64,000 bases of DNA from Legionella yabuuchiae (GTDB lineage Bacteria > Pseudomonadota > Gammaproteobacteria > Legionellales > Legionellaceae), in contig NZ_CAAAIW010000005.1 of the NCBI RefSeq assembly GCF_900640115.1, forward strand, positions 59,963-123,962, read 5' to 3'. Under the pieces are notes generated by a model. The model did no database searches and was not told the DNA's origin. It saw only the letters and a list, made by a program, of their open reading frames with translations. Of this stretch, positions 28,706 to 39,316 are shown piece by piece. The position numbers and the translations under genes are program-made. The number at the start of each line of letters is the position of its first letter. The stretch's first letter is position 1.

Positions 28706-29452
28706 CTAATCCATGTACATGCCACCATTCACTTGAATGGTTTCACCGGTAATATAATTACCATAATCTGAAGCAAGAAAAGCAACCACTTCAGCAATGT
28801 CCTCAACTTTTCCTAAGCGTTTCAAAGGAATACGCTTTAGCAATTCTTCTTTAACCATATCCGGTAGCGACGCGGTCATATCGGTATCAATAAAACCAGG
28901 AGCAACAACGTTAACAGTAATTCCTCGGCTACCAATTTCCTGAGCGAGTGATTTAGAAAATCCAACTAGCCCCGCTTTGGCGGCGGTATAATTTGTTTGA
29001 CCTGAATTACCGCTGGAACCAACCACCGATCCAATACTGATAATGCGACCCCAGCGAGCTCGAAACATAGACTTAAGACATGCCTTGCTTAAACGATATA
29101 CGGAATTAAGATTCGTCTCAATAACGCGATACCATTCTTCATCATCCATTCTTAACAACAAATTATCACAGGTGATCCCAGCATTATTAACCAAAATATC
29201 TGGCAATTTGTCTTCATCAGATAATTTAGTCATTAAGTCTTCTATACTTTCCTTTTGGGTCACATCCAACACGACGCCACATCCTGCTAAATTTTCTTCT
29301 GCAAAATAGTCGCTGATGGCAGAAGCACCCTGTTCACTAGTTGCTGTTCCAACGACGTAGGCCCCTTTCCGGGCCAATGTCAATGCGACAGCCTGGCCAA
29401 TACCTCGACTAGCGCCAGTCACGAGCGCTGTTCTATCCTGTGAATTGCTCAT
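28706..29452 (-). CDS. fabG: 3-oxoacyl-ACP reductase
   Basis: NADPH-dependent short-chain dehydrogenase of fatty-acid synthesis. 248 residues: GASRGIGQA cofactor loop, LVNNAGI, catalytic Ser in SIGSVVGSSGN, Tyr/Lys in YTAAKAG, and the closing TGETIQVNGGMYM typical of FabG. It begins 14 bases after the fabD stop. A 200-base gap before acpP may contain a second promoter. Confidence 0.96.
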   Translation of the reverse strand: MSNSQDRTALVTGASRGIGQAVALTLARKGAYVVGTATSEQGASAISDYFAEENLAGCGVVLDVTQKESIEDLMTKLSDEDKLPDILVNNAGITCDNLLLRMDDEEWYRVIETNLNSVYRLSKACLKSMFRARWGRIISIGSVVGSSGNSGQTNYTAAKAGLVGFSKSLAQEIGSRGITVNVVAPGFIDTDMTASLPDMVKEELLKRIPLKRLGKVEDIAEVVAFLASDYGNYITGETIQVNGGMYMD

Positions 29453-29466
29453 ACAAACGATTTCCT

Positions 29467-30408
29467 CTATTGATTTATTTCACGTAAGGCATCGGATAAG
29501 CTAGATTCATCGTGAATGCTAAGTGTTTTTAGAGATCGATCGATGCGCTTTACTAATCCGCTTAAAACTTTTCCGGGACCACATTCAATTAATAACTCAA
29601 CGCCCTTTGCCTTCATCAACTGAATGGTTTCAACCCATCTTACAGGTTTATAAAGTTGTGCTTTTAACAGTGTTCTAATCTGCTCAGGTGATTCATAAAC
29701 AGTTAAATTAACATTGCTAATTACAGGAACCTCAGGGGTTTTAAAGGGTGCATTCTCTAAACTTTCGGCGAATACATCAGCCGCGTAAGTTAGAAGTTGG
29801 CAATGACAAGGCACGCTGACCGGAATAATTTTCGCCAGTTTCGCGCCTTGCTCGAGCGCGAGCGAGACCGCTTGTTCAACCGCCGGGGTGTGGCCTGCGA
29901 TAACAATCTGGCCTATGGCATTATAATTTGCTGGAGTCACCAAGAACTCAGATGTGCTCACTTGCTCACAAAGCTTGCGAACCGCTTCATCATCCAGACC
30001 AATAACCGCAGCCATGGCTCCTTTTCCCAATGGAACTGTTTGTTGCATGAGTTGCCCACGTTTCGCGACAAGTTCTGCTGCATCAGGCAGGCTAATTGCA
30101 TTCGCGCAAACTAAAGCCGCATATTCGCCGAGACTATGGCCTGCCATTACGGAAGGGGGTATTATTTGTTGTTGTTGTAGTGTTTTATAGATAGCCACAT
30201 CAGCAGTTAACATGGCTACTTGCGTACACTCGGTTTGATTGAGTTTTTCTTCAGGACCATTTTGAACCAGATCCCATACATCATAACCCAGTCGCTCGGA
30301 AACTTCAGAAAATAGCTCCGATATAAGTGAATGAGTTTGTGCAAGATCATTTAACATTCCAACGTATTGCGAACCTTGCCCAGGAAATACAAAACTGATT
30401 GTTTTCAT
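29467..30408 (-). CDS. fabD: Malonyl-CoA:ACP transacylase
   Basis: Loads malonyl groups on ACP. 313 residues beginning FVFPGQGSQYVGM, with the nucleophile Ser in GHSLGEYAAL and the catalytic His in VPCHC. ECGPGKVLSGLVKRI lies near the end. It sits between fabH and fabG in the standard cluster. Confidence 0.96.
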   Translation of the reverse strand: MKTISFVFPGQGSQYVGMLNDLAQTHSLISELFSEVSERLGYDVWDLVQNGPEEKLNQTECTQVAMLTADVAIYKTLQQQQIIPPSVMAGHSLGEYAALVCANAISLPDAAELVAKRGQLMQQTVPLGKGAMAAVIGLDDEAVRKLCEQVSTSEFLVTPANYNAIGQIVIAGHTPAVEQAVSLALEQGAKLAKIIPVSVPCHCQLLTYAADVFAESLENAPFKTPEVPVISNVNLTVYESPEQIRTLLKAQLYKPVRWVETIQLMKAKGVELLIECGPGKVLSGLVKRIDRSLKTLSIHDESSLSDALREINQ

Positions 30409-30435
30409 ATTGAACCCTATCCTCGAAGTCTTGAA

Positions 30436-31389
30436 TCAGTAGCGAATAACCATGGCACCCCAGGTCATGCCACCGCCGAAAGATTCTAGTAATAAGAGAT
30501 CCCCCCGCTTAATGCGGCCCTCACGGATAGAGTGGTCAAGCGCTAACGGAATAGAAGCAGCTGAGGTATTGCCTTGTTTTTCAATCGTTACAACCACTTG
30601 CGACATTGGAAGGGATAATTTTTTAGCAATGCCTTGAATAATGCGAATATTTGCCTGGTGGGGAACCAACCAATTGATATCTGACTTTTGCAAATGACTG
30701 GCTTCAAGCACTTCATCTACAATATCACCCATAATGTTAACCGCGATTTTAAACACTTCATTGCCACGCATACCTATTTGCGTTTTTTGTCCATTCTCGC
30801 TTTGGGTCGCATACGTCAATAATTTCCCTTCATCAAAGGAGGAATGTAGTACGGAACCTAAAATGCCTGCCTCACCGGCTGCGCTTAAGACCACTGCTCC
30901 AGCGCCATCGCCAAACAAAACGCACGTGGTACGATCCGTCCAGTCCACGGCTTTAGACATGCTTTCGCTGCCTACCACCATCACGTGTTTGGCGCTACCT
31001 GCTTTGATGTATTGGTTTGCGATATCCATGGCGTAGACAAAGCCACTGCAAGCAGCGCTAATATCAAACGCAGGAATGGTTCTTGAAATATTTAATGTTT
31101 TTTGTACATGGCAAGCCATGCTTGGGAAAAAATGATCCGGTGTACAAGTTGCGACAATGATTAGATCAATATCATCAGGGTTAAGTGAAGCAGCGTTCAA
31201 CGCTTGTTTAGCCGCTTCACACGCCATATAAGACGTTGTCTCTTCTACCGATGCAACGTGCCTACTTTTTATACCTGTACGTGAATAAATCCATTCATCA
31301 GAGGTCTCAAGTGTTGCTTCTAGCTCTGTATTGGTAAGCTCACGCTTAGGAAGATAACTGCCGCTGCCGCTGATGATCGCGTTGTTCAT
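30436..31389 (-). CDS. fabH: 3-oxoacyl-ACP synthase III
   Basis: Initiates fatty-acid synthesis from acetyl-CoA and malonyl-ACP. 317 residues; Cys in [12 protein letters not shown], His in [10 protein letters not shown] and Asn in [12 protein letters not shown] form the catalytic triad. Its start overlaps plsX by four bases. Confidence 0.96.
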   Translation of the reverse strand: MNNAIISGSGSYLPKRELTNTELEATLETSDEWIYSRTGIKSRHVASVEETTSYMACEAAKQALNAASLNPDDIDLIIVATCTPDHFFPSMACHVQKTLNISRTIPAFDISAACSGFVYAMDIANQYIKAGSAKHVMVVGSESMSKAVDWTDRTTCVLFGDGAGAVVLSAAGEAGILGSVLHSSFDEGKLLTYATQSENGQKTQIGMRGNEVFKIAVNIMGDIVDEVLEASHLQKSDINWLVPHQANIRIIQGIAKKLSLPMSQVVVTIEKQGNTSAASIPLALDHSIREGRIKRGDLLLLESFGGGMTWGAMVIRY

Positions 31390-32420
31390 AATAACAATCC
31401 TTCATTGATAAAGTCTGTAATTTGATTTCTTACCAAATCAGTGACGTTATTTTTTACCTGCAAGACTGCCTCTTCAATCGCATTCTGGAAGGCCACTTCA
31501 TTCGCGCCCCCATGACTTTTAACGACGATACCATTCAAACCTAACATACTAGCGCCATTATAGCGTGCGGGATCCATGCGTTTTTTTAAATGTGCTAAAG
31601 CAGGATAAGCAAACATACCAGACAATTTTGCCAACCAATTGCGGCTAAAGGATTCTTTCAACACTGATAACATTAATTTTGCTAACCCTTCACTGGCTTT
31701 GAGGGTTGCATTCCCGACAAATCCATCACAAACCACAAGATCAACTTCGCCGGAATAAAATTGATCGCCCTCTACATAACCAACGTAATTCATAATTTTA
31801 CATTCAGCGAGCATGTGGGCGGTGCGTTTGACTTGGTCGTTGCCTTTAATTTCTTCGACGCCAATGTTTAGCAAGCCAATTTTAGGTTTGGGTTTCTTAT
31901 CTTCAGCCTGAATTAAGGCTGAACCCATGATTGCAAACTGGAATAAATGCTCCGCGCAGGAGTCGACATTAGCGCCTAAATCGATGACACGAGTCCTACC
32001 TTTCATGGTAGGTAGCTCCGCAATAATGGCAGGTCTATCAATACCTGGCAAAGTTTTTAAAACAAAACGGGCCGTAGCCATTAAGGCTCCGGTATTACCA
32101 GCGCTAACGCAAGCCTGTGCATTTCCTTCTTTAACCTGATTGATTGCCACGCGCATTGATGAGTCTTTTTTGTTCCTCAAGGCATGAGAAGGCAACTCAT
32201 CCATGGTCACGATTTCTGATGCATGAACAATCGAGATCTGGCTATGGGACGCCTGACCTTGCTTTTTTAACGCACGAGTAATTTTAGCTTGATCTCCGAC
32301 CAATATAAGTCTTAAATCCGAGTTTTTTTGAATCGCACGAATGCAAGCTGGGATCACTACAGGCAATCCATGATCCCCGCCCATCGCGTCAATCGCAATG
32401 GTAATGGTATTCAAAGACAT
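31386..32420 (-). CDS. plsX: Phosphate acyltransferase PlsX
   Basis: Makes acyl-phosphate from acyl-ACP for phospholipid synthesis. 344 residues with [27 protein letters not shown] and CDGFVGN segments of the family. Its ATG shares a base with the rpmF stop (TAATG), so the ribosomal protein and lipid genes are translationally coupled. Confidence 0.96.
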   Translation of the reverse strand: MSLNTITIAIDAMGGDHGLPVVIPACIRAIQKNSDLRLILVGDQAKITRALKKQGQASHSQISIVHASEIVTMDELPSHALRNKKDSSMRVAINQVKEGNAQACVSAGNTGALMATARFVLKTLPGIDRPAIIAELPTMKGRTRVIDLGANVDSCAEHLFQFAIMGSALIQAEDKKPKPKIGLLNIGVEEIKGNDQVKRTAHMLAECKIMNYVGYVEGDQFYSGEVDLVVCDGFVGNATLKASEGLAKLMLSVLKESFSRNWLAKLSGMFAYPALAHLKKRMDPARYNGASMLGLNGIVVKSHGGANEVAFQNAIEEAVLQVKNNVTDLVRNQITDFINEGLLL

Positions 32421-32611
32421 TACTCAGCTTCGTAAACGTTCTCGGTTTCCAAAATTTTACGACCGCGATAGTAACCATCTTCAGTAATATGGTGCCGACG
32501 ATGTGTTTCACCTGTGGTTGGATCAACAGAAAGCGTTGGCTTTGTTAATGCATCATGTGAACGACGCATATCGCGTTTTGATCGTGATTTTTTATTTTGT
32601 TGCACAGCCAT
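32420..32611 (-). CDS. rpmF: 50S ribosomal protein L32
   Basis: 63 residues from the ATG at 32611, [20 protein letters not shown]. The longer open frame upstream is not coding. It is very basic and lacks the zinc-binding cysteines found in some L32 variants. It is first of the rpmF-plsX-fab set; the 267-base gap back to yceD likely holds a promoter. Confidence 0.96.
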   Translation of the reverse strand: MAVQQNKKSRSKRDMRRSHDALTKPTLSVDPTTGETHRRHHITEDGYYRGRKILETENVYEAE

Positions 32612-32878
32612 TGTATTACTCCTAAACAATTTGTTTTCTAAGGGCCGGAATATTACCGGCTTTTTACTTGTAATCCAAGTATTGTTGGCACATATTATAC
32701 CTGAAAAAAATCGCTTCTGGGTAGAGAAATTCAGCAACTTATTGAACCTTTATCATTTTTTTGATTTTTTAATCATCGCAAAGAACAAATTGTATGCATC
32801 AAAAAATACACCAAAAGCGCCAACCATAGTCTTAATGAAATAAAAATAACCATTATTGCGAGATTGATTAAGGAAACT

Positions 32879-33307
32879 TTAGGAACGTTCCCCAATAATA
32901 GCGAGCATTTCTAGATCACATTTAACCAATTCCAGGTGCTTTTCAGGAAGATTTAAGTGCAAATCGTCGGTTAATACTTCAATTATATCCAATTGATAAT
33001 TAGGGCTAACAATGCATTCATAATGAGACATCAATTTTTCAGCAGTTTGCTCGTTATCACAGACCGCAATTTCAACTTGATTCTTATACTCATAAGGGAA
33101 CGTCTGTAAACATCGCTGACATACTAAGACAATGTTTGCCTTAATCTTTAGCGTTAAAAGATAATAGCCCTCTTCATAAACCCGGGCGCTTAAGTCGCAG
33201 TGAATTGTGCACGGACCTTCTACATGAGTAGGCAAGCGTTCTTTGATTTTTAATTCAACATCCTGAAGTGCTTGTTCTTTAGCAAACTTCGGTAAAAAAA
33301 TTTTCAT
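32879..33307 (-). CDS. yceD: YceD/DUF177 large-subunit rRNA accumulation protein
   Basis: 142 residues of the DUF177 family, which usually precedes rpmF and supports 23S rRNA accumulation. Family marks are CQRCLQTFPYEY near residue 75 and the late ELVKCDLEMLAII, although the common 'PF..L..L' ending is altered here. It is the first gene of the long minus-strand block. Confidence 0.88.
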   Translation of the reverse strand: MKIFLPKFAKEQALQDVELKIKERLPTHVEGPCTIHCDLSARVYEEGYYLLTLKIKANIVLVCQRCLQTFPYEYKNQVEIAVCDNEQTAEKLMSHYECIVSPNYQLDIIEVLTDDLHLNLPEKHLELVKCDLEMLAIIGERS

Positions 33308-33567
33308 GAATCAGATATTCTCCATGTCAATAAAACCTTAAAAATGAAGCAACAATTCCAGTCCTGAGAGCCCTGTGCGGTTAAGCTCTATGGCCCAGAT
33401 AGCTTTAGCAAAACCCGTCAGAAGCCATGCATGAAGCTCGTGGTCGATGACCCTTGCTATCAAGATTATTCAAAGCGCTGCGAATTGCTTTAAATGAAAC
33501 AACATTCATTGTATCCGTGCAAAGTATAGCGTAAAATAGGCAAATTTTATACATTTTGAACTTGATT

Positions 33568-34653
33568 ATGAAAGGCAAAGTCATTGTAGGCCTGTCTGGC
33601 GGAGTGGATTCATCCGTCGCGGCCTGGTTATTAAAAGAACAAGGATATACCGTTGAAGGCCTATTCATGAAAAATTGGGAACAAGATGATCGTAACGGGT
33701 ATTGTGCAGCAGCGAACGATTTGGCCGATGCCAAGGCCGTATGTGATCAATTAAACATTCCATTGCACACGGCCAATTTTTCTGAAGAATACTTACAACG
33801 GGTGTTTAATCATTTCTTAGATGAATATGAGCATGGCCGCACTCCTAATCCTGATGTCCTATGTAATAAAGAAATTAAGTTTAATGCGTTCTTAAATCAT
33901 GCTCTGACGTTAGGAGCTGATTTCATTGCGACCGGCCATTACGCACGCGTCAAGAAAGAGGGTTCTATAGGCGTGCTGTTTAAAGCGAAAGACCGAGAAA
34001 AAGATCAAACTTACTTTCTACACGCAGTTGATCCAACTGCTCTTGCTAAAACTCTTTTTCCCGTGGGTGATTATTTAAAGCCCCAGATTCGAGCAATGGC
34101 TAAAGAACAAAATCTAGTCACGCATTCAAAAAAAGATTCGACGGGGATTTGCTTTATTGGCGAAAAGCGCTTTAAATCTTTTTTAAATGAGTACATGCTG
34201 GCTAAACCTGGCGAAATAAAAACGGCATTGGGGCAAGTCATCGGTCGTCATGATGGGTTAATGTTTTACACGCTCGGCCAGCGCCAAGGTCTTGGTATTG
34301 GCGGGACTCAGGCTGGCAGTGATGAGCCTTGGTATGTTGTAGATAAAGACACGGCTAACAACACATTAATCGTGGCACAAGGCAGCCAACACCCGATGCT
34401 TTATTCCCAAGGACTTAAATGTGGGACTATTCATTGGCTAACCGAATCTGAGCCCGATTTACCGCTCACTTGTTATGCGAAAACGCGCTATCGCCAGTCT
34501 GAACAAGCGTGTGTTGTGTCTCCTAAACAAGGGGATCATCATTACATCATGTTTGCTGACCCGCAACGTGCCGTTACTCCAGGTCAGTATGTGGTTTTTT
34601 ACCATAAAAACCAATGTTTGGGCGGTGCGACAATCGAACAAATTATTCGCTAA
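33568..34653 (+). CDS. mnmA: tRNA 2-thiouridylase MnmA
   Basis: Adds sulfur to U34 of Lys, Glu and Gln tRNAs. 361 residues from the ATG at 33568; a TTG twelve bases upstream is the only other option. The ATP-binding loop is [16 protein letters not shown]. The catalytic cysteines are in [15 protein letters not shown] and [23 protein letters not shown] is also present. It is divergent from yceD. Confidence 0.95.
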   Translation: MKGKVIVGLSGGVDSSVAAWLLKEQGYTVEGLFMKNWEQDDRNGYCAAANDLADAKAVCDQLNIPLHTANFSEEYLQRVFNHFLDEYEHGRTPNPDVLCNKEIKFNAFLNHALTLGADFIATGHYARVKKEGSIGVLFKAKDREKDQTYFLHAVDPTALAKTLFPVGDYLKPQIRAMAKEQNLVTHSKKDSTGICFIGEKRFKSFLNEYMLAKPGEIKTALGQVIGRHDGLMFYTLGQRQGLGIGGTQAGSDEPWYVVDKDTANNTLIVAQGSQHPMLYSQGLKCGTIHWLTESEPDLPLTCYAKTRYRQSEQACVVSPKQGDHHYIMFADPQRAVTPGQYVVFYHKNQCLGGATIEQIIR

Positions 34654-34680
34654 TCAAGTATACTTATACTTATACCTTTG

Positions 34681-34847
34681 TTATTGGACTTTGGCCATTT
34701 TTTACAAAATTGTTTAATAATGCGTCTTTGCGAGCGTTAGCGAAGCAATCCAGCTTGGTACTTTTATTGAAAATAGTTTTGGATTGCCGCACTTCGTTCG
34801 TAAAGAAGACACTTGCTGGCTCATTTTTAAAATGACCAAAGTCCAAT
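34681..34847. repeat. Family 3 composite palindromic repeat, copy 1
   Basis: Outer ends pair: ATTGGACTTTGGCCATTT against a right end reading AAAATGACCAAAGTCCAAT. Enclosed is an imperfect inverted repeat whose left arm is CGTCTTTGCGAGCGTTAGCG and whose right arm, read back, is GTCTTCTTTACGAACGAAGT. The same outer ends at 36044-36222 enclose a different core. It lies between mnmA and erpA. Frames through it are not genes. Confidence 0.8.
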
Positions 34848-34903
34848 GTTAATAACGGGACGAAATTGTCTCCTTTACGACCCCTGACTTTTGAGGAACT
34901 ATT

Positions 34904-35305
34904 ATGAGCATTATTAATGCATCACCAATCACACCAAATGTTGTGTTCACCGTTAGTGCAGCAGACAAAGTCGCTTCTTTGATTGCAGAAGAAGAAAACC
35001 CAAACTTACATTTAAGAGTCTATATTACGGGCGGTGGCTGCTCAGGCTTTCAATATGGGTTTACGTTTGATGAAAGCATTCAGGAGGATGATGTGATTAT
35101 TGAACAAGCGTGCACTGATGGTGAACAGTCTGTGGCACTTCTCATTGATTCGATGAGCTATCAGTATCTAAAAGAAGCTGAAATTGATTACGTACAAGGC
35201 ATTCAGGGAGAACAATTCGTTATTCGAAATCCAAATGCTAAAACAACCTGCGGGTGTGGCTCCTCATTTAGTATTGATGAAGAGCATAGTGTTGATGAGG
35301 AGTAA
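34904..35305 (+). CDS. erpA: Iron-sulfur cluster insertion protein ErpA
   Basis: A-type carrier that delivers Fe-S clusters to apoenzymes. 133 residues with the three ligands Cys46 ([11 protein letters not shown]), Cys116 and Cys118 ([10 protein letters not shown]). The [11 protein letters not shown] and [17 protein letters not shown] segments fit ErpA better than IscA. A 10-residue acidic tail (EEHSVDEE) extends past the usual end. Candidate clients nearby are SdaA and RimO. Confidence 0.92.
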   Translation: MSIINASPITPNVVFTVSAADKVASLIAEEENPNLHLRVYITGGGCSGFQYGFTFDESIQEDDVIIEQACTDGEQSVALLIDSMSYQYLKEAEIDYVQGIQGEQFVIRNPNAKTTCGCGSSFSIDEEHSVDEE

Positions 35306-35318
35306 CTAATTACTCCTC
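35297..35318 (+). terminator. Hairpin at the erpA stop
   Basis: A perfect 9-bp stem GAGGAGTAA / TTACTCCTC with loop CTAA includes the stop codon of erpA. Only a short T-rich run follows, so termination strength is uncertain. Confidence 0.45.
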
Positions 35319-35467
35319 TCTTAGAAACAGCCGTATTTCGTTCAACCTGCACTCAAATTCGACCGTTTTTTAAGAGTTTTACATCGAGGCGAGCAGTTAC
35401 GATGAAGAAGATTAGTAGGGTCTTTTGACAATTATAATGAGTAATTTCTGATCAAAATTCAGGTGGC

Positions 35468-35986
35468 TTAATAGGATTTTACAATTACTTTTGAACCTAT
35501 TTTCAAAAAATTGTTATAAAGCCACTTTGCTGCTGAAGGCTTCACACGTATGCAGCCATGGCTTGCATTATAGTTAGGCACATCCGGTGACCCATGGATG
35601 GCATAGTATTTACTAAAAAACATGCAATATGGCATTGGTGCTCCCCCTTTTCCTAAGGGATATTTGCTGGAGCGGCAGTTAGCCCCCCGTTTACTAATGA
35701 TGTTATAGGTTCCACTGGGCGTCCGGCAGGCTCGTTTGACGTCTTTACAATATTTACTTCCTCCAGATCCCTTACCTGATCGAATGACTTTTCCATTTTT
35801 AACGGCTTTCCAAGTCAATGTTCTGGGATTATAAATAAAGGTATTTGTTGCTAATTGTGTGCCCGCTATGATTTGATTAGGTTCACGAGACTCGCTCGAC
35901 GCATTAGCGGTAGATATGAAAACTAAAGAAGCAAGTGCCACACTGAGCATTCCATTTCGTAGGATGTTGAGATTCTTTTCTTCCAT
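35468..35986 (-). CDS. Secreted L,D-transpeptidase (YkuD domain)
   Basis: 172 residues with a signal peptide (hydrophobic about 12-27, cleavage after TANA). The YkuD catalytic domain covers about 45-172; the active site reads YAIHGSPDVPNYNASHGCIRV, with His131, His143 and Cys145. Such enzymes make 3-3 cross-links or attach proteins to peptidoglycan. It is a small, single-domain form without LysM. Extra cysteines (80, 87, 104, 121) could form disulfides in the periplasm, where DsbD acts. Convergent with erpA. Confidence 0.92.
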   Translation of the reverse strand: MEEKNLNILRNGMLSVALASLVFISTANASSESREPNQIIAGTQLATNTFIYNPRTLTWKAVKNGKVIRSGKGSGGSKYCKDVKRACRTPSGTYNIISKRGANCRSSKYPLGKGGAPMPYCMFFSKYYAIHGSPDVPNYNASHGCIRVKPSAAKWLYNNFLKIGSKVIVKSY

Positions 35987-36043
35987 GAGTAATCCATTTT
36001 TTTATCGCCTTATTGATTAAATATAGTACAAATGGTTCAGGTT

Positions 36044-36222
36044 TGTTAATATTGGACTTTGGCCATTTTGAAATAAAGTCCATTTTTTTGTTCTAAAAAG
36101 CTATTTGTCATCCCCGCGAAGGCGAGGAACCATGCATCATTAGGTACTGTTTTAAACAAAAAGATAGATCCCCGCCTTCGCGGGGATGACAAAACAGCAA
36201 ATGGCCAAAGTTCAGTTAATAA
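36044..36222. repeat. Family 3 composite palindromic repeat, copy 2
   Basis: The outer ends TTAATATTGGACTTTGGCCA and AATGGCCAAAGTTCAGTTAA match those of copy 1 at 34681. The core is different: TTTGTCATCCCCGCGAAGGC pairs with its complement around 36165-36193, a GC-rich repeat type seen in many bacterial genomes. It lies between the L,D-transpeptidase and dnaQ genes. Confidence 0.8.
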
Positions 36223-36244
36223 AGACGATAAATTTTTTACTCAT

Positions 36245-36278
36245 CTAGGCAACGTATATGGACTCATCCGTTGCCTAG
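36245..36278 (-). terminator. Hairpin containing the dnaQ stop codon
   Basis: The 10-bp perfect stem CTAGGCAACG / CGTTGCCTAG has a 14-base loop. The TAG stop of dnaQ lies inside the stem, and on the minus strand the sequence beyond is T-rich at a distance. 27 bases of it recur exactly at 63627-63653. Terminator role is inferred. Confidence 0.45.
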
Positions 36279-36985
36279 GAATTATTTTGGATGTCCCATA
36301 GATTAATACCAGATCTGTCGGCAATGAATTCAATAAAAGCTTGGTGTTGCGCTAACTCATGTTTATCTGCTGTAATCACCGGAGAATGATTGGATAAGGC
36401 TTGGACGGGTTTATGGGTATTTTTGTTTAATTCAGTATCGCTTTGGGTCGACTCAGCAAATAGGCTTACTTGTCCCCCAGTCATGGCGAGATAAACCCAA
36501 GCTAGGATTTCAGCATCTAATAAAGCCCCATGAAGCTCACGATTGGAATTATCAACTTCATAGCGCTTGCACAATGCATCTAAGCTATTTCGCTGGCCTG
36601 GATGTTTTTGTCGGGCCATGACTAAAGTGTCTAAAATACGACAATGTGTTTCTAATGAGTTTTGCCAATTAGCCAATTTTAATTCTGAATTTAAAAATCC
36701 TACATCAAAGGGCGCGTTATGAATAATTAATTCCGCCCCATCGACAAATGCAATAAACTGCTGAAGAATCTCATTGAATCTTGGCTTATCCTGTAAAAAT
36801 TCAGTACTAATGCCATGGACCCGGAATGCCCCCTCATCCACTTCTCTATCTGGATTTAAATAAACGTGATAATGCTTGCCAGTTAGGGCGCGATCAACGA
36901 TTTCCACACATCCTATTTCAATCACGCGATGACCCTGTTCGGGGCCGATTCCGGTTGTTTCTGTATCTAAAACAATCTGACGCAT
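36275..36985 (-). CDS. dnaQ: DNA polymerase III epsilon subunit (proofreading exonuclease)
   Basis: 236 residues from the ATG at 36985; a GTG nine bases earlier is possible. DEDDh exonuclease motifs: QIVLDTETTG (Exo I), IIHNAPFDVGFLN (Exo II) and HGALLDAEILAWVYL (Exo III, with His). The C-terminal part that binds the polymerase alpha subunit is present. It lies about 10 bases from rnhA on the same strand, the pairing typical of gammaproteobacteria. The stop codon lies within a repeated hairpin. Confidence 0.95.
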   Translation of the reverse strand: MRQIVLDTETTGIGPEQGHRVIEIGCVEIVDRALTGKHYHVYLNPDREVDEGAFRVHGISTEFLQDKPRFNEILQQFIAFVDGAELIIHNAPFDVGFLNSELKLANWQNSLETHCRILDTLVMARQKHPGQRNSLDALCKRYEVDNSNRELHGALLDAEILAWVYLAMTGGQVSLFAESTQSDTELNKNTHKPVQALSNHSPVITADKHELAQHQAFIEFIADRSGINLWDIQNNS

Positions 36986-36994
36986 AACGTGCAC

Positions 36995-37423
36995 CTATAA
37001 TAATTCTTCTATAGCTTTATTAGCTAATTCGTCTGCCAACTCGTTTTCTGGGTGACCTGAGTGGCCTTTAATCCAATGCCAATGAATCGTGTGTTTTTGA
37101 GCTAATCCATCTAGTGCTTGCCATAAATCAGCATTTTTCACTGGTTCTTTCTTCGAATTACGCCAATTATTTTTTTTCCACTGGACAATCCAGGTCGACA
37201 TACCCAAGCGTAGATATTGAGAGTCGGTATAAAGATCCACTTGGCAGGGTCTATTTAATGCTTCAAGACCTTTAATCGCTGCTGTTAACTCCATGCGATT
37301 GTTGGTGGTTTGAGGTTCGGCACCGTACAATGTTTTTTCAGCCCCTTTATGTCGCAATAAAACGCCCCATCCACCAGGTCCAGGATTACCCTTACACGCC
37401 CCATCTGTATAAATTTCAACCAT
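36995..37423 (-). CDS. rnhA: Ribonuclease HI
   Basis: Degrades the RNA of RNA-DNA hybrids. 142 residues with all four metal ligands: Asp in [17 protein letters not shown], Glu in [10 protein letters not shown], Asp in YTDSQYL and Asp in NELADELAN. Full length. It directly precedes dnaQ. Confidence 0.96.
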   Translation of the reverse strand: MVEIYTDGACKGNPGPGGWGVLLRHKGAEKTLYGAEPQTTNNRMELTAAIKGLEALNRPCQVDLYTDSQYLRLGMSTWIVQWKKNNWRNSKKEPVKNADLWQALDGLAQKHTIHWHWIKGHSGHPENELADELANKAIEELL

Positions 37424-37440
37424 TAAAAATACTCAATTAT

Positions 37441-39117
37441 TTAAAGGGTCCTAATTCCTTCCATAGGCAACCATAAATTATTTTCTTTTGCGCTCTGCTT
37501 TGCCAGTTCATAACCTGCATCGGCATGGCGCATCACACCAGTAGCAGGATCATTGGTCAACACACGCTTCAAACGGTTGGCTGCTTTTTCCGTGCCGTCT
37601 GCTACGATAACCAGACCCGCATGTTGTGAATAGCCCATGCCGACTCCACCACCATGATGAATACTAACCCACGTCGCGCCACTAGCACAATTTAAGAGCG
37701 CATTTAATAATGGCCAATCGGAGACGGTATCACTCCCATCAAGCATCGATTCTGTTTCCCGGTTGGGGCTAGCTACGGAGCCTGAATCTAAATGATCGCG
37801 GCCAATTACGATAGGAGCCTTAAGTTCACCTGATTTAACCATCTCATTAAACGCCAACCCTAAACGTGCCCGATCTTTCAATCCTACCCAACAAATTCTT
37901 GCGGGTAAGCCTTGAAACGAAATTTTGTCACGAGCCATATCCAGCCATTGATGCAAATGGTAGTTCTCGGGAAGAAGCTCTTTTACTTTTTCATCCGTCA
38001 CGTAGATATCCTCTGGATCACCCGATAACGCGACCCAGCGAAAAGGCCCTATCCCCTCACAAAATAAAGGACGGATATAGGCAGGAACAAAGCCTGGAAA
38101 GCCAAAGGCATTGTTTACTCCGACATCATAAGCCATTTGGCGTATATTATTTCCATAATCAAACACCGGAATTCCTTTATCTAAAAACGCTAGCATTGCT
38201 TTGACCTGAATCGCCATAGAGTTTTTCGCCGCGGCAATGACTTTCTCAGGATTGTAAATTCTAGCTTCTTCTGCTTGTTTTAGTGTCCAGCCTGCAGGTA
38301 AGTATCCATTTAAAGGATCATGAGCGCTGGTTTGATCGGTGACTAAAGCAGGATTAGCGTCGCGTTTAAGTAACTCAGGATAGACTTCAGCTGCATTGCC
38401 TAATAACCCTACCGAAATAGGCTCATTATCCGAACAAGCTTTATTAATCCATTCCAATGCTTCATCAAGTTTATCAGTATAACGATCGAGATAGCGGGTT
38501 TTGATTCGTTTTTCAATGCGTTCGAGATCGCATTCAACTGCAAGCATACTGGCTCCAGCCATAGTTGCCGCAAGAGGTTGCGCTCCCCCCATTCCTCCAA
38601 GTCCTGCGGTTAATATCCATCGACCCGATAAATCACCTTGGTAATGTGTTTTGGCAGCTGCAACAAAGGTTTCATAAGTTCCTTGTACGATTCCCTGCGA
38701 ACCAATATAAATCCAACTTCCGGCCGTCATTTGACCGTACATCATTAACCCTTTTTTATCCAGTTCGTTGAAATGTTCCCAGGTTGCCCAATGAGGAACA
38801 ATATTTGAATTGGCAATTAAAACCCGAGGCGCATCTTCATGGGTTTGAAAAACGCCAACGGGTTTACCAGACTGAATTAATAGCGTTTGATCTTCTTCAA
38901 GTTCTTTTAAGGTATCTAAAATTGTTTCAAAACATTCCCAAGAACGCGCGGCTTTTCCAAGTCCGCCATACACAATTAACGACGAAGGATTTTCAGCCAC
39001 CTCTGGATCAAGATTATTACACAGCATTCGAAGGGGTGCTTCGGTTAACCAGCTTTTCGCTCGTAGTTCAAGGCCACGTGGGGCTCTTATTAATGGCGTT
39101 TCATTGGTCTTTGACAT
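37441..39117 (-). CDS. hutU: Urocanate hydratase
   Basis: Second enzyme of histidine degradation, converting urocanate to imidazolonepropionate with tightly bound NAD. 558 residues, full length, with [45 protein letters not shown] and the closing [10 protein letters not shown]. hutH, hutI and hutG are not nearby, which is unusual for a hut gene. They may be elsewhere or lost. It ends 17 bases before rnhA. Confidence 0.95.
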   Translation of the reverse strand: MSKTNETPLIRAPRGLELRAKSWLTEAPLRMLCNNLDPEVAENPSSLIVYGGLGKAARSWECFETILDTLKELEEDQTLLIQSGKPVGVFQTHEDAPRVLIANSNIVPHWATWEHFNELDKKGLMMYGQMTAGSWIYIGSQGIVQGTYETFVAAAKTHYQGDLSGRWILTAGLGGMGGAQPLAATMAGASMLAVECDLERIEKRIKTRYLDRYTDKLDEALEWINKACSDNEPISVGLLGNAAEVYPELLKRDANPALVTDQTSAHDPLNGYLPAGWTLKQAEEARIYNPEKVIAAAKNSMAIQVKAMLAFLDKGIPVFDYGNNIRQMAYDVGVNNAFGFPGFVPAYIRPLFCEGIGPFRWVALSGDPEDIYVTDEKVKELLPENYHLHQWLDMARDKISFQGLPARICWVGLKDRARLGLAFNEMVKSGELKAPIVIGRDHLDSGSVASPNRETESMLDGSDTVSDWPLLNALLNCASGATWVSIHHGGGVGMGYSQHAGLVIVADGTEKAANRLKRVLTNDPATGVMRHADAGYELAKQSAKENNLWLPMEGIRTL

Positions 39118-39316
39118 TCATCTTCTCCATGAATATTTATGCATGGCACTATACACCATGGTCAACTATAAACTCTAGTTTTACGCCATGCTCAGTGAAA
39201 CATTGAGCATCGCCATATTTTAATGAGGTGATCTTGCTGTGAAATCTCAAGGCTTAATTGTGGAAAATAGAACAGCTATGTTAAACTGATCTTTTTTAAC
39301 ACATAGAAGTACGATT

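Noticed and set aside
34614..34835. Short open frames between mnmA and erpA
   Set aside because: They run through the family 3 repeat and out-of-frame mnmA sequence.
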